Source of the DNA: an uncultured Ruminococcus sp.
Lineage (GTDB): Bacteria; Bacillota; Clostridia; Oscillospirales; Ruminococcaceae
Direction: 5' to 3'
DNA: 64,000 nucleotides
Assembly (NCBI GenBank): GCA_947624255.1
Contig: CANQJO010000009.1
Location: 1 to 64,000 of the forward strand
Part shown: piece by piece, positions 43,551 through 52,188 of the stretch
Layout of the letters: every line of letters begins with the position of its first letter
Position numbering within the stretch: the first letter of the stretch is position 1
The notes under the pieces: generated by a model
Told to the model about the DNA's origin: nothing
Seen by the model: only the letters and a program-made list of their open reading frames with translations
The model's database searches: none
Program-made: the position numbers and the translations under genes

Positions 43551-45029
43551 ATGACAAAGCAAAAGAAACTGCGACATCTTGAATATTACGACTTGCAGAA
43601 TTGCTTTGATAACCTGTATGCAAAAAGTAAGCAAGGTGAGCTTTTCACCAATCTCATTGAACTTATCTACAGTGAGGAAAATATCAAGCTTGCGTACAGA
43701 AATATCAAGCGAAATGCAGGAAGTATTACAAGCGGAATCGACGGAAAAACAATCAAAGACATTGAAAAGTTATCCGCTGAACAATTAGTTGAGATGATTC
43801 AAGAAAAATTCAGATTTTACAAACCCAAACCTGTCAGACGAAAAGAAATTCTGAAAGAAAACGGCGGTATCAGACCATTAGGTATACCGACGATTATAGA
43901 CCGCCTTGTACAGCAATGTATTCTACAGGTTTTAGAGCCGATTTGTGAAGCAAAATTTCATGAACGCAATAATGGCTTTCGCCCGAACAGGTCAGCAGAA
44001 CACGCAGTTGCACAGTGCTACAGAATGATACAGATACAACATCTGCACTTTGTTGTGGATATTGACATCAAAGGATTTTTTGACAATGTAAATCATTCAA
44101 AGCTGATACGGCAAATATGGGCTATGGGAATCAGAGACAAAAAGCTCATATGTGTGATTAAGCAGATGCTGAAAGCACCAATTGTTCTGCCAGACGGAAC
44201 AAAGCGGTACCCAACCAAAGGCATACCACAAGGTGGGATTTTATCGCCTTTGCTTGCCAATATTGTTCTGAATGAACTGGACTGGTGGATAAGCAGTCAG
44301 TGGGAAACAATCCCAACACACCATTATTATCAACCTCGTATACGGTCAAACGGAAATGTCACATCCTCAAACAGGTTCAGAGTACTGAAAAAAAGCAACC
44401 TGAAAGAGATGTATATCGTAAGATATGCAGACGATTTCAAAATATTTTGCCGTAAAAGCAGCGATGCAGATAAAATCTTCATAGCTGTTAAAAAATGGCT
44501 TAAAGAACGTCTGAAGCTTGAAATAAGCGAGGAAAAATCAAAGGTTGTAAATCTGAAAAAGAACTATTCCGAATTTCTCGGTTTCAAAATAAAAGCCTTG
44601 AAGAAAGCAGACAAATATGTGGTCACATCACATATGAGCAATAAATCGGTAAAGCGAGTTACCCGAAAGCTGAAAGAACAGATTATCAAAATTGAACACA
44701 GTGGAACGGGAAATGAGCGTGAAATCCAAGTCAGACACTATAATACTATGGTGTTTGGGATTCACAATTATTATCGCATTGCTACACTTGTATCGGAAGA
44801 TTGTCACCAAATATATGACAGCATCCGAAAGGTGATTTTCAATCGTCTGCGACATCAACTGCAAGAAAACGGAAAGATTGAGTCTGAATATATTCAAAAA
44901 CATTACGGTTGTAGTCAAATGTTAAGGTTCATAGGAAATACACCTATTGTTCCATTTGGGTATATCAGAAATAAGAAACCCATATGCAAAAAGTTTAAGG
45001 TATGCAAGTACACCCCCGAGGGCAGATAA
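43551..45029 (+). CDS. ltrA: Group II intron-encoded reverse transcriptase/maturase 1
   Basis: 492 residues. The RT domain has RPLGIPTIIDRLVQQ, FVVDIDIKGFFDNVNH, KGIPQGGILSPLLANI and the catalytic RYADDF near residue 292. The maturase region has HNYYRIATLV. AAAGGAG precedes the ATG at 43551. The protein ends at TAA (45027-45029) right where intron 2's protein continues into its HNH endonuclease; the reading frame stays open afterwards. RT and splicing functions look intact; the endonuclease is lost unless the stop is read through. Confidence 0.9.
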   Translation: MTKQKKLRHLEYYDLQNCFDNLYAKSKQGELFTNLIELIYSEENIKLAYRNIKRNAGSITSGIDGKTIKDIEKLSAEQLVEMIQEKFRFYKPKPVRRKEILKENGGIRPLGIPTIIDRLVQQCILQVLEPICEAKFHERNNGFRPNRSAEHAVAQCYRMIQIQHLHFVVDIDIKGFFDNVNHSKLIRQIWAMGIRDKKLICVIKQMLKAPIVLPDGTKRYPTKGIPQGGILSPLLANIVLNELDWWISSQWETIPTHHYYQPRIRSNGNVTSSNRFRVLKKSNLKEMYIVRYADDFKIFCRKSSDADKIFIAVKKWLKERLKLEISEEKSKVVNLKKNYSEFLGFKIKALKKADKYVVTSHMSNKSVKRVTRKLKEQIIKIEHSGTGNEREIQVRHYNTMVFGIHNYYRIATLVSEDCHQIYDSIRKVIFNRLRHQLQENGKIESEYIQKHYGCSQMLRFIGNTPIVPFGYIRNKKPICKKFKVCKYTPEGR

Positions 45030-45407
45030 GAAATTCACAGAAGTCTGAAATTTGATGACAATGTTGTTCAGACTATGCACCTGCTGTCAAAATTTAATCT
45101 TCATGGCAGAAGTATAGAATACATGGACAACAGAATCTCATTGTATGCTGCTCAATATGGAAAATGTGCTGTAACAGGTGAAATACTGTGGGTAGATGAA
45201 ATTCACTGTCACCACAAAAAGCCTGTCTCACAAGGCGGTACAGATGAATATCAAAATCTTGTCATAGTGAGTGAAGATGTTCACAAGATGATTCACGCAT
45301 CAAAGCAAGAGATAATCAATGCATATCTGAACAAACTCAATCTAAATAAATCTCAACTGAAAAAGCTCAACAAATTAAGAATTATAGCAGGAAATCCTGC
45401 GATTTAA
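45030..45407 (+). pseudogene. Detached HNH endonuclease domain of intron protein 1
   Basis: In the same frame as the RT and directly after its TAA. It contains CAVTGEILWVDEIHCHHKKP, GGTDEYQNLVIV and HKMIHA, the HNH domain that ends full-length group II intron proteins. A first Met occurs at 45075, but no ribosome site is seen. It appears to be cut off by a nonsense change of one alanine-type codon relative to intron protein 2. Confidence 0.75.
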
Positions 45408-45462
45408 GTTTCTGTAGCTTGGAAATAAATGCTAATCTAATGAAATTGTAGTATTGATGGAA

Positions 45463-45494
45463 CGCCGTGTGCGGTGAAAGCCGCATGCACGGTG
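45463..45494 (+). ncRNA. Group II intron 1, domain V
   Basis: A 32-nt hairpin (CGCCGTGTGCGG ... GCACGGTG with GTGAAAG at the loop side) matches the conserved catalytic domain V. Domain VI follows to the 3' splice site at 45544. The 55 bp from the HNH end to here hold no gene. Confidence 0.8.
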
Positions 45495-45544
45495 TGAAGT
45501 GGGGGAAAATCCGGAGATTATTTCAAAGGATTACCTATCACTAT

Positions 45545-45949
45545 AGGAAGAGGCTTACACCCTTTCCGATGACGCTTTCGGTCAGATTGCACTTTCCGCC
45601 TACAAGGTCGGCACTGCTATCAAGATTTCCGAGGAACTTCTCAACGATTCCGTATTCGACCTGCCGTCCTACATTGCAAAGGAATTTGCACGCAGAATCG
45701 GTACAAAGGAAGAAGAAGCATTCCTCATCGGTGATGGTAAGGGCAAGCCTACCGGTATTTTTGCTGCCGCAGGTGGTGCAGAAAACGGTGCAACAACGGC
45801 AGGTGCCGCCATCACTTTCGATGACATGATTGAGCTGTTCTACTCCCTCAAGAGTCCCTATCGCAAGAAGGCTGTGTGGGTTCTCAATGAGCAGACGGTA
45901 AAGGCACTCCGCAAGGTCAAAGACAGCAACGGTCAGTATATCTGGCAGC
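45545..45949 (+). CDS. Major capsid protein, exon 2
   Basis: 135 codons of the capsid: FGQIALSAYKVGTAIKISEE, then EFARRIGTKEEEAFLIGDG, and DDMIELFYSLKSPYRKKAVW. Both splice junctions are in phase 1. It ends in YIWQ plus one base before the second intron. The frame continues from exon 1 and into exon 3. Confidence 0.9.
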
Positions 45950-46643
45950 GTGCGACTTGTTCCTAACTGAAAAGGTTAGGCACTATACGAAAAAAAGTAT
46001 AGGAGAACTGATAACTCGAGGTGTGGAATGACGGAGTAACGCCCTGAAACGCACCCTCTGATACTCCGATTGGCAGTGAAAGCAGAAATGCTGACTGTCA
46101 AAAGCTCGGTGAAGTCGGCGGAAACATATCGTATCAGCAAAGCAATTTGTTGACGAAACCGTTCCAGAGGTGGAATGTGTATGTGACACGCCGGGAGTCT
46201 ATAAAATATCTATGGTGAGAATGTCTAATCAGAAGACTGACGAACTTGCGAATGTACGGGTCTATAAGATGACGGAATCGAAAGGTTTCGGTGCCTAATC
46301 GGCAGTCAGTGCGGTTGAGTAAAAATGTTGCCTCTGAAAAACCGTGATATGTTACAGGCATATCCAAGCTGACAGGCTTAGAGCAAGCACCTAAGGATAA
46401 ATGCAAAGATAGAGTTATTGGAACGAGGAAAGGTATGAGGTTGTATTAATGCAATAAGCAGACGAAGCAAATAAGCTGCTGAACTCATGCTGAAAAGCGA
46501 AGCTCGAACCTATGAAGCATTTGTAATGAATGTGGAGGAATGGGCTTTAGTCGAATAGTTAAAGGTCAATGCTATTCAATCTATATAAGGATTGCGGGTA
46601 TGACTAAAAGGAACACTTTTCCGTGGAAGGAAGGTGATGCCTT

Positions 46644-48554
46644 ATGACCAAAAAGAAGAAAACGTTATTATGTGATGATAATCTGCGTCACGCTGAATAT
46701 TACAATCTGCAAGAAAGTTTTGATAATTTGTATGCAAGAAGCAAGTCAGGTGAAGTATTTACAGACCTTATGAGTCTAATATTGAGCCGTGAAAATATTC
46801 TCTTGGCATACAGAAATATTAAAACTAACACAGGCAGTAAAACAGCTGGTACAGATAAATTAAAAATCAGTGACATTGCTAAACTATCAGCAGAAGAAGT
46901 CGTTCAAAGGGTACGATTTATTGTGCAGGGCAGTCCACACGGCTACCGTCCAAAACCGGTAAGGCGAAAGGAAATTCCCAAACCCTATGACCCAAGTAAA
47001 ATGCGACCATTGGGTATTCCATGTATATGGGACAGACTGATACAACAGTGTGTTAAGCAGGTTTTAGAGCCCATATGTGAAGCAAAATTCAGTGAAAACT
47101 CCTACGGTTTTCGCCCAAATCGCTCAGCTGAACATGCTATTGCTTCATGCTCACAAAAAATGATGCTTGCAAATCTTCATTTTGTGATTGAATTTGACAT
47201 CAAAGGTTTCTTTGACAATGTAAATCACAGCAAGCTGATAAAGCAAATATGGGCATTAGGCATACATGATAAACATCTCATATATGTTCTGAAGAAAATG
47301 CTGACAGCACCAATTAAAATGATTGACGGCAATATAATGATCCCCGATAAAGGTACGCCGCAGGGCGGTATTATTTCTCCCCTGCTTGCAAACATCGTTC
47401 TGAATGAACTTGACCATTGGATTGATGACCAGTGGCTTGAAAATCCCGTTGGAAACAGATACATTCACCGTTACATCAGTAACGGAACACCTAACCGTGG
47501 TCATGCCTACAGAGCAATGCGAACTACAAAATTGAAAGAAATGTATATTGTAAGATATGCAGATGATTTCAGAATATTTTGTCGCTCACGAGATGATGCT
47601 AAACGCACTAAAATAGCTGTAACACAATGGCTGAAAGAACGTTTAAAGCTTGAAATCTCAGAAAAGAAAACAAGAATTGTCAACTTGAAAAGGCATTATT
47701 CAGAATTTCTTGGATTCAAGATGAAAGTACACCCAAAGGGAAACAAAAAGGTCATGATGTCGCATATCGCTGATAAGAATTTATCTCACAAAAAGCAGGC
47801 ATTATTAGGACAAGCAAAGCGAATTGCACATCCACGCCCTGAACTTGGAGAAGCTGGAGAAATCCGCATTTACAACAGTATGGTTCTTGGAATGCAGAAT
47901 TATTACCAAATTGCTACGCATATTTCATGTGACTGCAATATCATATTTCGCAGTATTATGACTGTTCTGACGAACAGACTTCGTACAGATAATGGAACAA
48001 GACTTGTAAAATCAGGAAGAAAACTGACTGATTTTGAAAAGGAAAGATATGGAAATACGCCTATGTGGAGATATGTTTCATGTAGTAAAGAACCAATCTA
48101 TCCAATCGGTAAAATTCAGCACAAACACCCAATAGGAAAGAAGAAGAGTATCTGCTGTTATACAGCAGAAGGCAGGGCAGAAATTCATGATAACCTATCA
48201 TTGAATATGACCCTTATTCATAGCCTTATGCAAACTCCACAATATGATAAAAGTATCGAATTCGTTGACAACCGCATATCGCTATACTCTGCACAAATGG
48301 GAAAATGTGCCGTTACCGGGGAAATATTCACGCATCATTCCGACATATCCTGCCACCATATTATCCCAAGAGAAAAAGGTGGCACGGATAAATATGACAA
48401 TCTTATTCTCATTAAAAAATCTGTACATTTGCTGATACATGCGGTTACTGATGAAGCAATTTCAATTGCTAAGTCACAGCTTGACCTGAACAAAGAGCAA
48501 TTAAGAAAAATAAATTTGCTGCGTGAAAAAGCAATGCTTGCACCAATTAGCTAA
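46644..48554 (+). CDS. ltrA: Group II intron-encoded reverse transcriptase/maturase/endonuclease 2
   Basis: 636 residues, complete. RT motifs MRPLGIPCIWDRLIQQC, FVIEFDIKGFFDNVNH, KGTPQGGIISPLLANI and RYADDF near residue 305. The maturase has QNYYQIATHIS. The C-terminal HNH domain is present (CAVTGEIFTHHSDISCHHI, GGTDKYDNLILI). It is clearly related to protein 1 but differs at many positions. It should promote splicing and target-site cutting, so this intron looks mobile. Confidence 0.92.
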   Translation: MTKKKKTLLCDDNLRHAEYYNLQESFDNLYARSKSGEVFTDLMSLILSRENILLAYRNIKTNTGSKTAGTDKLKISDIAKLSAEEVVQRVRFIVQGSPHGYRPKPVRRKEIPKPYDPSKMRPLGIPCIWDRLIQQCVKQVLEPICEAKFSENSYGFRPNRSAEHAIASCSQKMMLANLHFVIEFDIKGFFDNVNHSKLIKQIWALGIHDKHLIYVLKKMLTAPIKMIDGNIMIPDKGTPQGGIISPLLANIVLNELDHWIDDQWLENPVGNRYIHRYISNGTPNRGHAYRAMRTTKLKEMYIVRYADDFRIFCRSRDDAKRTKIAVTQWLKERLKLEISEKKTRIVNLKRHYSEFLGFKMKVHPKGNKKVMMSHIADKNLSHKKQALLGQAKRIAHPRPELGEAGEIRIYNSMVLGMQNYYQIATHISCDCNIIFRSIMTVLTNRLRTDNGTRLVKSGRKLTDFEKERYGNTPMWRYVSCSKEPIYPIGKIQHKHPIGKKKSICCYTAEGRAEIHDNLSLNMTLIHSLMQTPQYDKSIEFVDNRISLYSAQMGKCAVTGEIFTHHSDISCHHIIPREKGGTDKYDNLILIKKSVHLLIHAVTDEAISIAKSQLDLNKEQLRKINLLREKAMLAPIS

Positions 48555-48618
48555 ATATTAACAAAACTTCTTATGGTTTGATTGATTAAGCAAAAAAAAC
48601 AATAACTTTTCGATGGCA

Positions 48619-48650
48619 CGCCGTGTGCGGTGAAAGTCGCATGCACGGTG
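48619..48650 (+). ncRNA. Group II intron 2, domain V
   Basis: A 32-nt hairpin identical to that of intron 1 except for one base in the loop-side strand (AAAGTCGC against AAAGCCGC). Domain VI runs to 48700. Confidence 0.8.
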
Positions 48651-48700
48651 TAGAGTGGGGGAAAACTCCGAGATTATATCAGAGAGTTACCTATCACTAT

Positions 48701-48984
48701 CGTCTGTACAAGTAGGCGTTCCCGATACAATTCTCAACCGTCCCTATGTGACTTCTGTGTATGCACCGACTCCCGATGCAGGCAGTAAGGCGATTGCTTT
48801 CGGTGACTTCAGCTATTATTGGATTGCTGACAGACAGGGACGTTCTCTTAAGCGTCTGAATGAGCTGTTTGCGATGAACGGTCAGGTCGGTTTCCTTGCA
48901 TCACAGCGTGTAGACGGTAAGCTGATTCTCCCCGAGGCAGTAAAGACGCTCACAATCAAGGGCACTTCTACCGCAAAGGCGTGA
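48701..48984 (+). CDS. Major capsid protein, exon 3
   Basis: The last 94 codons: VGVPDTILNRPYVTSVYAP, AIAFGDFSYYWIADRQG and FLASQRVDGKLILPEAVKTL, typical of the end of HK97-type capsids. The ORF start further upstream at 48655 is intron sequence, not coding exon. Confidence 0.9.
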
Positions 48985-48988
48985 TGTG

Positions 48989-49261
48989 ATGATTACATTA
49001 GATGAAGCGAAAAACTATCTCCGTGTCGATTATGAGGAGGATGACAAGCTCATCCTCTCTCTTCTTGATACGGCGAAATGTCTGGTCAAGGACGTGGGCA
49101 GGATGGATGAGGAGCGTTTCACAAGATTTGAGGATACAACCCGAACAGCAGTGCTTTTTGCACTCGGTTATCTGTATGAGAATAGGAGCAATCCCGATTA
49201 TCACGGCCTTACCATGAGCCTGCGTTCTATTCTTTTCGCACAGCGGGAGGGCATTATCTGA
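48989..49261 (+). CDS. Head-tail connector, gp6-like
   Basis: About 90 residues. ITLDEAKNYLRVDYEEDDKLI and VLFALGYLYENRSNP match the HK97 gp6-like / phage DNA-packaging connector family. It starts within a few bases of the capsid stop (GTG 48986 or ATG 48989) and shares its last base with the next start. It forms the ring under the portal. Confidence 0.85.
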   Translation: MITLDEAKNYLRVDYEEDDKLILSLLDTAKCLVKDVGRMDEERFTRFEDTTRTAVLFALGYLYENRSNPDYHGLTMSLRSILFAQREGII

Positions 49262-49614
49262 TGGATTTCAGCAGAATGAATCAGCGGATTACATTCCTTG
49301 AAAACCGCACGGCCATTGATGAGATCGGCAATCATACTTCAAAATGGGATGAGGTCTATTCCTGCTGGGCAAGCGTTACCGTGAAAAGCTCTGCCGAAAC
49401 CACGAATACAGGAGTCACAAGAGAAATTCAGTCCTTGTCATTCGGGGTTCGGCAGTGTTCTTTTCTGCGGTGCGTCAATCCGACTACGCATAAAGTTCTG
49501 TTCCGTGGGAGTGTCTATGACATTAAGTCCGTCACTCCCGATTATCTGAAAAACGACTATCTCACCATTGTGTGTGAAGTCAGAAAGGCAGGCGGTGACG
49601 ATGACTTCTATTGA
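49261..49614 (+). CDS. Phage head closure protein
   Basis: 117 residues. MNQRITFLENRTAIDEIGN, WDEVYSCWASV and VLFRGSVYDIKSV are typical of SPP1 gp16/HK97 head-tail adaptors. The end overlaps the next gene. It closes the connector after packaging. Confidence 0.85.
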   Translation: MDFSRMNQRITFLENRTAIDEIGNHTSKWDEVYSCWASVTVKSSAETTNTGVTREIQSLSFGVRQCSFLRCVNPTTHKVLFRGSVYDIKSVTPDYLKNDYLTIVCEVRKAGGDDDFY

Positions 49615-49969
49615 CGATCTTGCCGATGAAATCATGGCGGGTTTGCAGGAATATGCAGAGCTTGCCGATGATGCAATGAAAATAGCTGTCAAAAAGACAG
49701 CAACATCGGTGAAAAAGGAAATCGCCGCCAATGCTCCAAAGGATACAGGCGATTACGGCAAAAGCTGGACGACCAAAAAGGTCAAGGAAAACAGCCACAC
49801 CTTGCAGATGACGGTACATTCCAAGAATCGCTATCAACTGGCACATCTCCTTGAAAAGGGACATGCGAAACGCAATGGCGGTCGTGTACAGAGCAAGCCG
49901 CATATCGCCCCTGCCGAGGAGCATGGTGCGGAGTTGCTTGAATCCCTGATTACGGAGGAATTATCGTGA
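49601..49969 (+). CDS. HK97 gp10-family head-tail protein
   Basis: 122 residues. VKKEIAANAPKDTGDYGKSW, YQLAHLLEKGHAKRNGG and PHIAPAEE are the gp10 family signature. Start at 49601 (AGGCGG upstream) overlaps the previous gene by 14 bp. It joins head and tail. Confidence 0.88.
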   Translation: MTSIDDLADEIMAGLQEYAELADDAMKIAVKKTATSVKKEIAANAPKDTGDYGKSWTTKKVKENSHTLQMTVHSKNRYQLAHLLEKGHAKRNGGRVQSKPHIAPAEEHGAELLESLITEELS

Positions 49970-50283
49970 CCTATGAAGAAATCAATGAAATGATGGCGGA
50001 AATGGGACTTCCCTTTGCATACCACCACTTTGCAGAGGGTGAAAGTCCTACACCGCCTTTCCTTCTGTTTCTTTCTCCAGGCGAGGACACCTTTTCGGCG
50101 GATAATGTGGCATATCACAGCTTCAAGCAGCTGGATATTGAGCTGTACACCGATAAGAAAAATCCTGCATTGGAGGAAGAAATCGAATCCGTGCTGACGC
50201 AGCATGAGATATATTTTACGAAAACGGAAAGCTGGATTGAGAGTGAAAAACTCTATGAAGTGCTTTACGAAATGACGATATAA
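49966..50283 (+). CDS. Tail completion protein
   Basis: 105 residues. MTYEEINEMMAEMGLPFAYH, FHSF-type centre and IELYTDKKNPALEEEIES. In position and size it matches phage tail terminators. It uses GTG at 49966 overlapping the gp10 stop. Likely caps the tail tube. Confidence 0.75.
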   Translation: MTYEEINEMMAEMGLPFAYHHFAEGESPTPPFLLFLSPGEDTFSADNVAYHSFKQLDIELYTDKKNPALEEEIESVLTQHEIYFTKTESWIESEKLYEVLYEMTI

Positions 50284-50296
50284 GGAGGAATTTGCT

Positions 50297-50923
50297 ATGG
50301 CGAAGAACAGAAACAAAGTCAAGTTCGGTTTGAATAATGTCCATTGGGCGAAGATCACCCAGTGGGGTGCTGACCCTGACGGATCTCCCACCGTGCCTGT
50401 GTACGGCAAATCGGTACGACTGCCCGGTGCGGTGTCGCTGTCCATTGACGCGAACGGCGAGAATGAAAATTTCTACGCCGATGACAGCGTTTACTATGTC
50501 ATCAACAACAATTCCGGCTATGAGGGTGATTTGGAAGTTGCTCTTGTCACCACCGAGTTTGCCACCGAAATTCTGGGAGAAATCCTTGACAACAACGGTG
50601 TACTTGTGGAGAAAAACGACGCAGAACCGTCCCAGTTTGCATTGATGTTTGAATTCAGCGGCGACAAGCACAAGATCCGTCATGTACTTTACTGCTGCAC
50701 GGCAAGCAGACCTGCAACGGAGGGGCAGACCAAGGAGGACTCCACCGAAGTCAAGACGGAAACGCTGTCGCTGACAGCATCTGCACTGCCGACGGGACTT
50801 GTGAAGGCAAAAACATGTGAGTCCACCGATGAAACAACATATAACAACTGGTACAAGATGCCGTATAACCCCGATACTTCGGAGAAAAAGGCGGCTACTA
50901 CCACAACGACGAAAACATCATAA
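50297..50923 (+). CDS. Major tail (tube) protein
   Basis: 208 residues. GLNNVHWAKITQ, VRLPGAVSLSIDANGENENF and EGDLEVALVTTEFATEILGE match phi13-type major tail proteins. It ends in a low-complexity Thr-rich tail (TTTTTKTS). AAGGAGG precedes the start. It builds the siphophage tail tube. Confidence 0.9.
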   Translation: MAKNRNKVKFGLNNVHWAKITQWGADPDGSPTVPVYGKSVRLPGAVSLSIDANGENENFYADDSVYYVINNNSGYEGDLEVALVTTEFATEILGEILDNNGVLVEKNDAEPSQFALMFEFSGDKHKIRHVLYCCTASRPATEGQTKEDSTEVKTETLSLTASALPTGLVKAKTCESTDETTYNNWYKMPYNPDTSEKKAATTTTTKTS

Positions 50924-50935
50924 GGGGGCAGGACT

Positions 50936-51316
50936 ATGGCTATCAAGAAGAATATTACTGTTGACGGTATCGAAGTGCCGTTCAAGGCAAGTGCCGCTGT
51001 GCCTCGTCTGTACCGTCTGAAATTCGGGCGTGATATTTACAAGGACTTTGCAGCTCTGCAGAAGTCTGTATCCGAGGGCGATGAGCAGAATTCAGAACTC
51101 AGTATCGAGAGTCTTGAAGTTTTCGAGAATATCGCCTATATTATGGCAAAACACGCTGATCCCGATAGTGTTCCTGCTTCTCCGGATGAGTGGCTGGAGC
51201 AGTTCAATACGTTCTCCATTTATGAGATTCTGCCCCAGCTGATTGAGCTGTGGGGACTGAATATCGAAACGCAGGTGGAGTCTAAAAAAAACATCGTCCG
51301 ATTGACAGGGAAATGA
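50936..51316 (+). CDS. Tail assembly chaperone gpG-like, with -1 frameshift site
   Basis: 126 residues in the zero frame. FKASAAVPRLYRLKFGRDIY at the start is typical. The slippery sequence A-AAA-AAC at 51286-51292 allows a -1 shift shortly before the stop. The zero-frame product ends RLTGK; the shifted one continues in the gpT part. This two-product arrangement is the rule for siphophage tail chaperones before the tape measure gene. Confidence 0.88.
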   Translation: MAIKKNITVDGIEVPFKASAAVPRLYRLKFGRDIYKDFAALQKSVSEGDEQNSELSIESLEVFENIAYIMAKHADPDSVPASPDEWLEQFNTFSIYEILPQLIELWGLNIETQVESKKNIVRLTGK

Positions 51317-51477
51317 CGACGCCACTGTTTCTGCTCCGTTGTGTGCAATTGGGTCTGTCGATGGCGGATCTGGATCTGCTGTCGATTGGACTCGTGAATG
51401 ATATGTTTACGGAGAGGGAGAACGATGATGCGGAGTATGATTATCGGGCTACGCAGGGTGATTTTGATTCGTTCTGA
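51292..51477 (+). CDS. Tail chaperone frameshift extension (gpT part)
   Basis: About 61 residues reached by -1 slippage, reading HRPIDREMTTPLFLLRCVQL and ending GDFDSF. It lacks its own good ribosome site (an ATG exists at 51313 inside). The fused gpGT would span 50936-51477. It recruits tail tube protein to the tape measure. Confidence 0.8.
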   Translation, partial: HRPIDREMTTPLFLLRCVQLGLSMADLDLLSIGLVNDMFTERENDDAEYDYRATQGDFDSF

Positions 51478-51506
51478 TTGACTTTTTCTCCTTTCTATGC
51501 TATAAT
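51478..51506 (+). promoter_or_regulatory. Promoter of the HEAT-like cargo gene
   Basis: TTGACT (51478-51483) followed by TTTTC, 17-bp spacer, TATAAT (51501-51506) with an extended TGC. It starts at the base after the tail chaperone stop. Confidence 0.75.
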
Positions 51507-51603
51507 AAATATTGTAGCGTGTAGTGTTTCAGTTGAAATAAAATCCGTAGGTAAAGCACGATACAATCAAATTTTACTATGTATATTAAGGAGGCAAGGT
51601 GCA

Positions 51604-52053
51604 ATGGTTAAAGGTACACCAGACAATATCGAAGAACTTAAGAGAATGGCTAACAATCAAAATAGTTGGAGAGAACGATTGGACGCTGTTCATCAGCTTC
51701 AGAACTATGATTGTCCTCAATCACGAGACATTCTAACACGTCTTGCGATTCATGATATTGTTTTCAAAGTTAAAGAAGCCGCTTTTCGGGCATGCCAAGT
51801 ATTAAAAGTTACAAAGAATGGGCAACCTATACGTCTTCAAAAGAAGAAACAGGGAAACCTTATCCCCGATATAAACAAAAAGCTTACTAAGGTTCGTGAC
51901 TCTTTACCAGAAAGTTTTACACTTGAAGAATTCAAGACTGAGTTTAAAAAACGCTACCCAGCAGCATATGATGCTTATGAGGGAGATAAGGAAAAACAGT
52001 TCGATAAATGGCTAGGAAATGTTATTTCATCATTGCCAAAGAAGAAGGGATAA
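51604..52053 (+). CDS. HEAT-repeat-like cargo protein
   Basis: 149 residues. WRERLDAVHQLQNYDCPQSR and ILTRLAIHDIVFKVKEAAFR look like one or two HEAT helical repeats; the rest (about 75-149) is a basic helical domain ending KKK. AAGGAGG lies nine bases before the ATG. It has its own promoter and a terminator after it, and sits between tail chaperone and tape measure. Function unknown; it could serve in lysogeny or in excluding other phages. Confidence 0.65.
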   Translation: MVKGTPDNIEELKRMANNQNSWRERLDAVHQLQNYDCPQSRDILTRLAIHDIVFKVKEAAFRACQVLKVTKNGQPIRLQKKKQGNLIPDINKKLTKVRDSLPESFTLEEFKTEFKKRYPAAYDAYEGDKEKQFDKWLGNVISSLPKKKG

Positions 52054-52138
52054 AGATCTCTACTTCATCTGTAGATATAGCTACCGTCAAAAGGGATTAT
52101 TTCTTAAAACACCTTATAGTCCTTACACCATATAATTT

Positions 52139-52163
52139 AGCAGTCCTTCGGGGCTGCTTTTCT
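52139..52163 (+). terminator. Terminator after the HEAT-like cargo gene
   Basis: AGCAGTCC-TTCG-GGGCTGCT followed by TTTTC. It insulates the cargo unit from the tape measure gene. Confidence 0.75.
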
Positions 52164-52188
52164 TATGCCCTGACGAGGAGGTGACCCC

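Larger units (their letters stand above)
42855..45544 (+). mobile_element. Group II intron 1 in the capsid gene
   Basis: About 2,690 bp. It begins GTGCGATGCGTTCC and ends CCTATCACTAT. Removing it restores the capsid frame (GAG+GAA+GAG, reading EEEEAYTLSDD). It encodes a reverse transcriptase/maturase and a domain V-like hairpin near the 3' end. About 700 bp (42855-43550) before the RT gene are the structured domains I-III without a gene. It closely resembles intron 2 at both ends. Confidence 0.9.
45950..48700 (+). mobile_element. Group II intron 2 in the capsid gene
   Basis: About 2,751 bp. It begins GTGCGACTTGTTCC and ends CCTATCACTAT, nearly the same ends as intron 1. Removal joins CAG+CCG+TCT and restores the frame (YIWQPSVQVGVPD). 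It encodes a full RT-maturase-HNH protein. The 690 bp before that gene are the structured domains without a gene. Confidence 0.9.
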
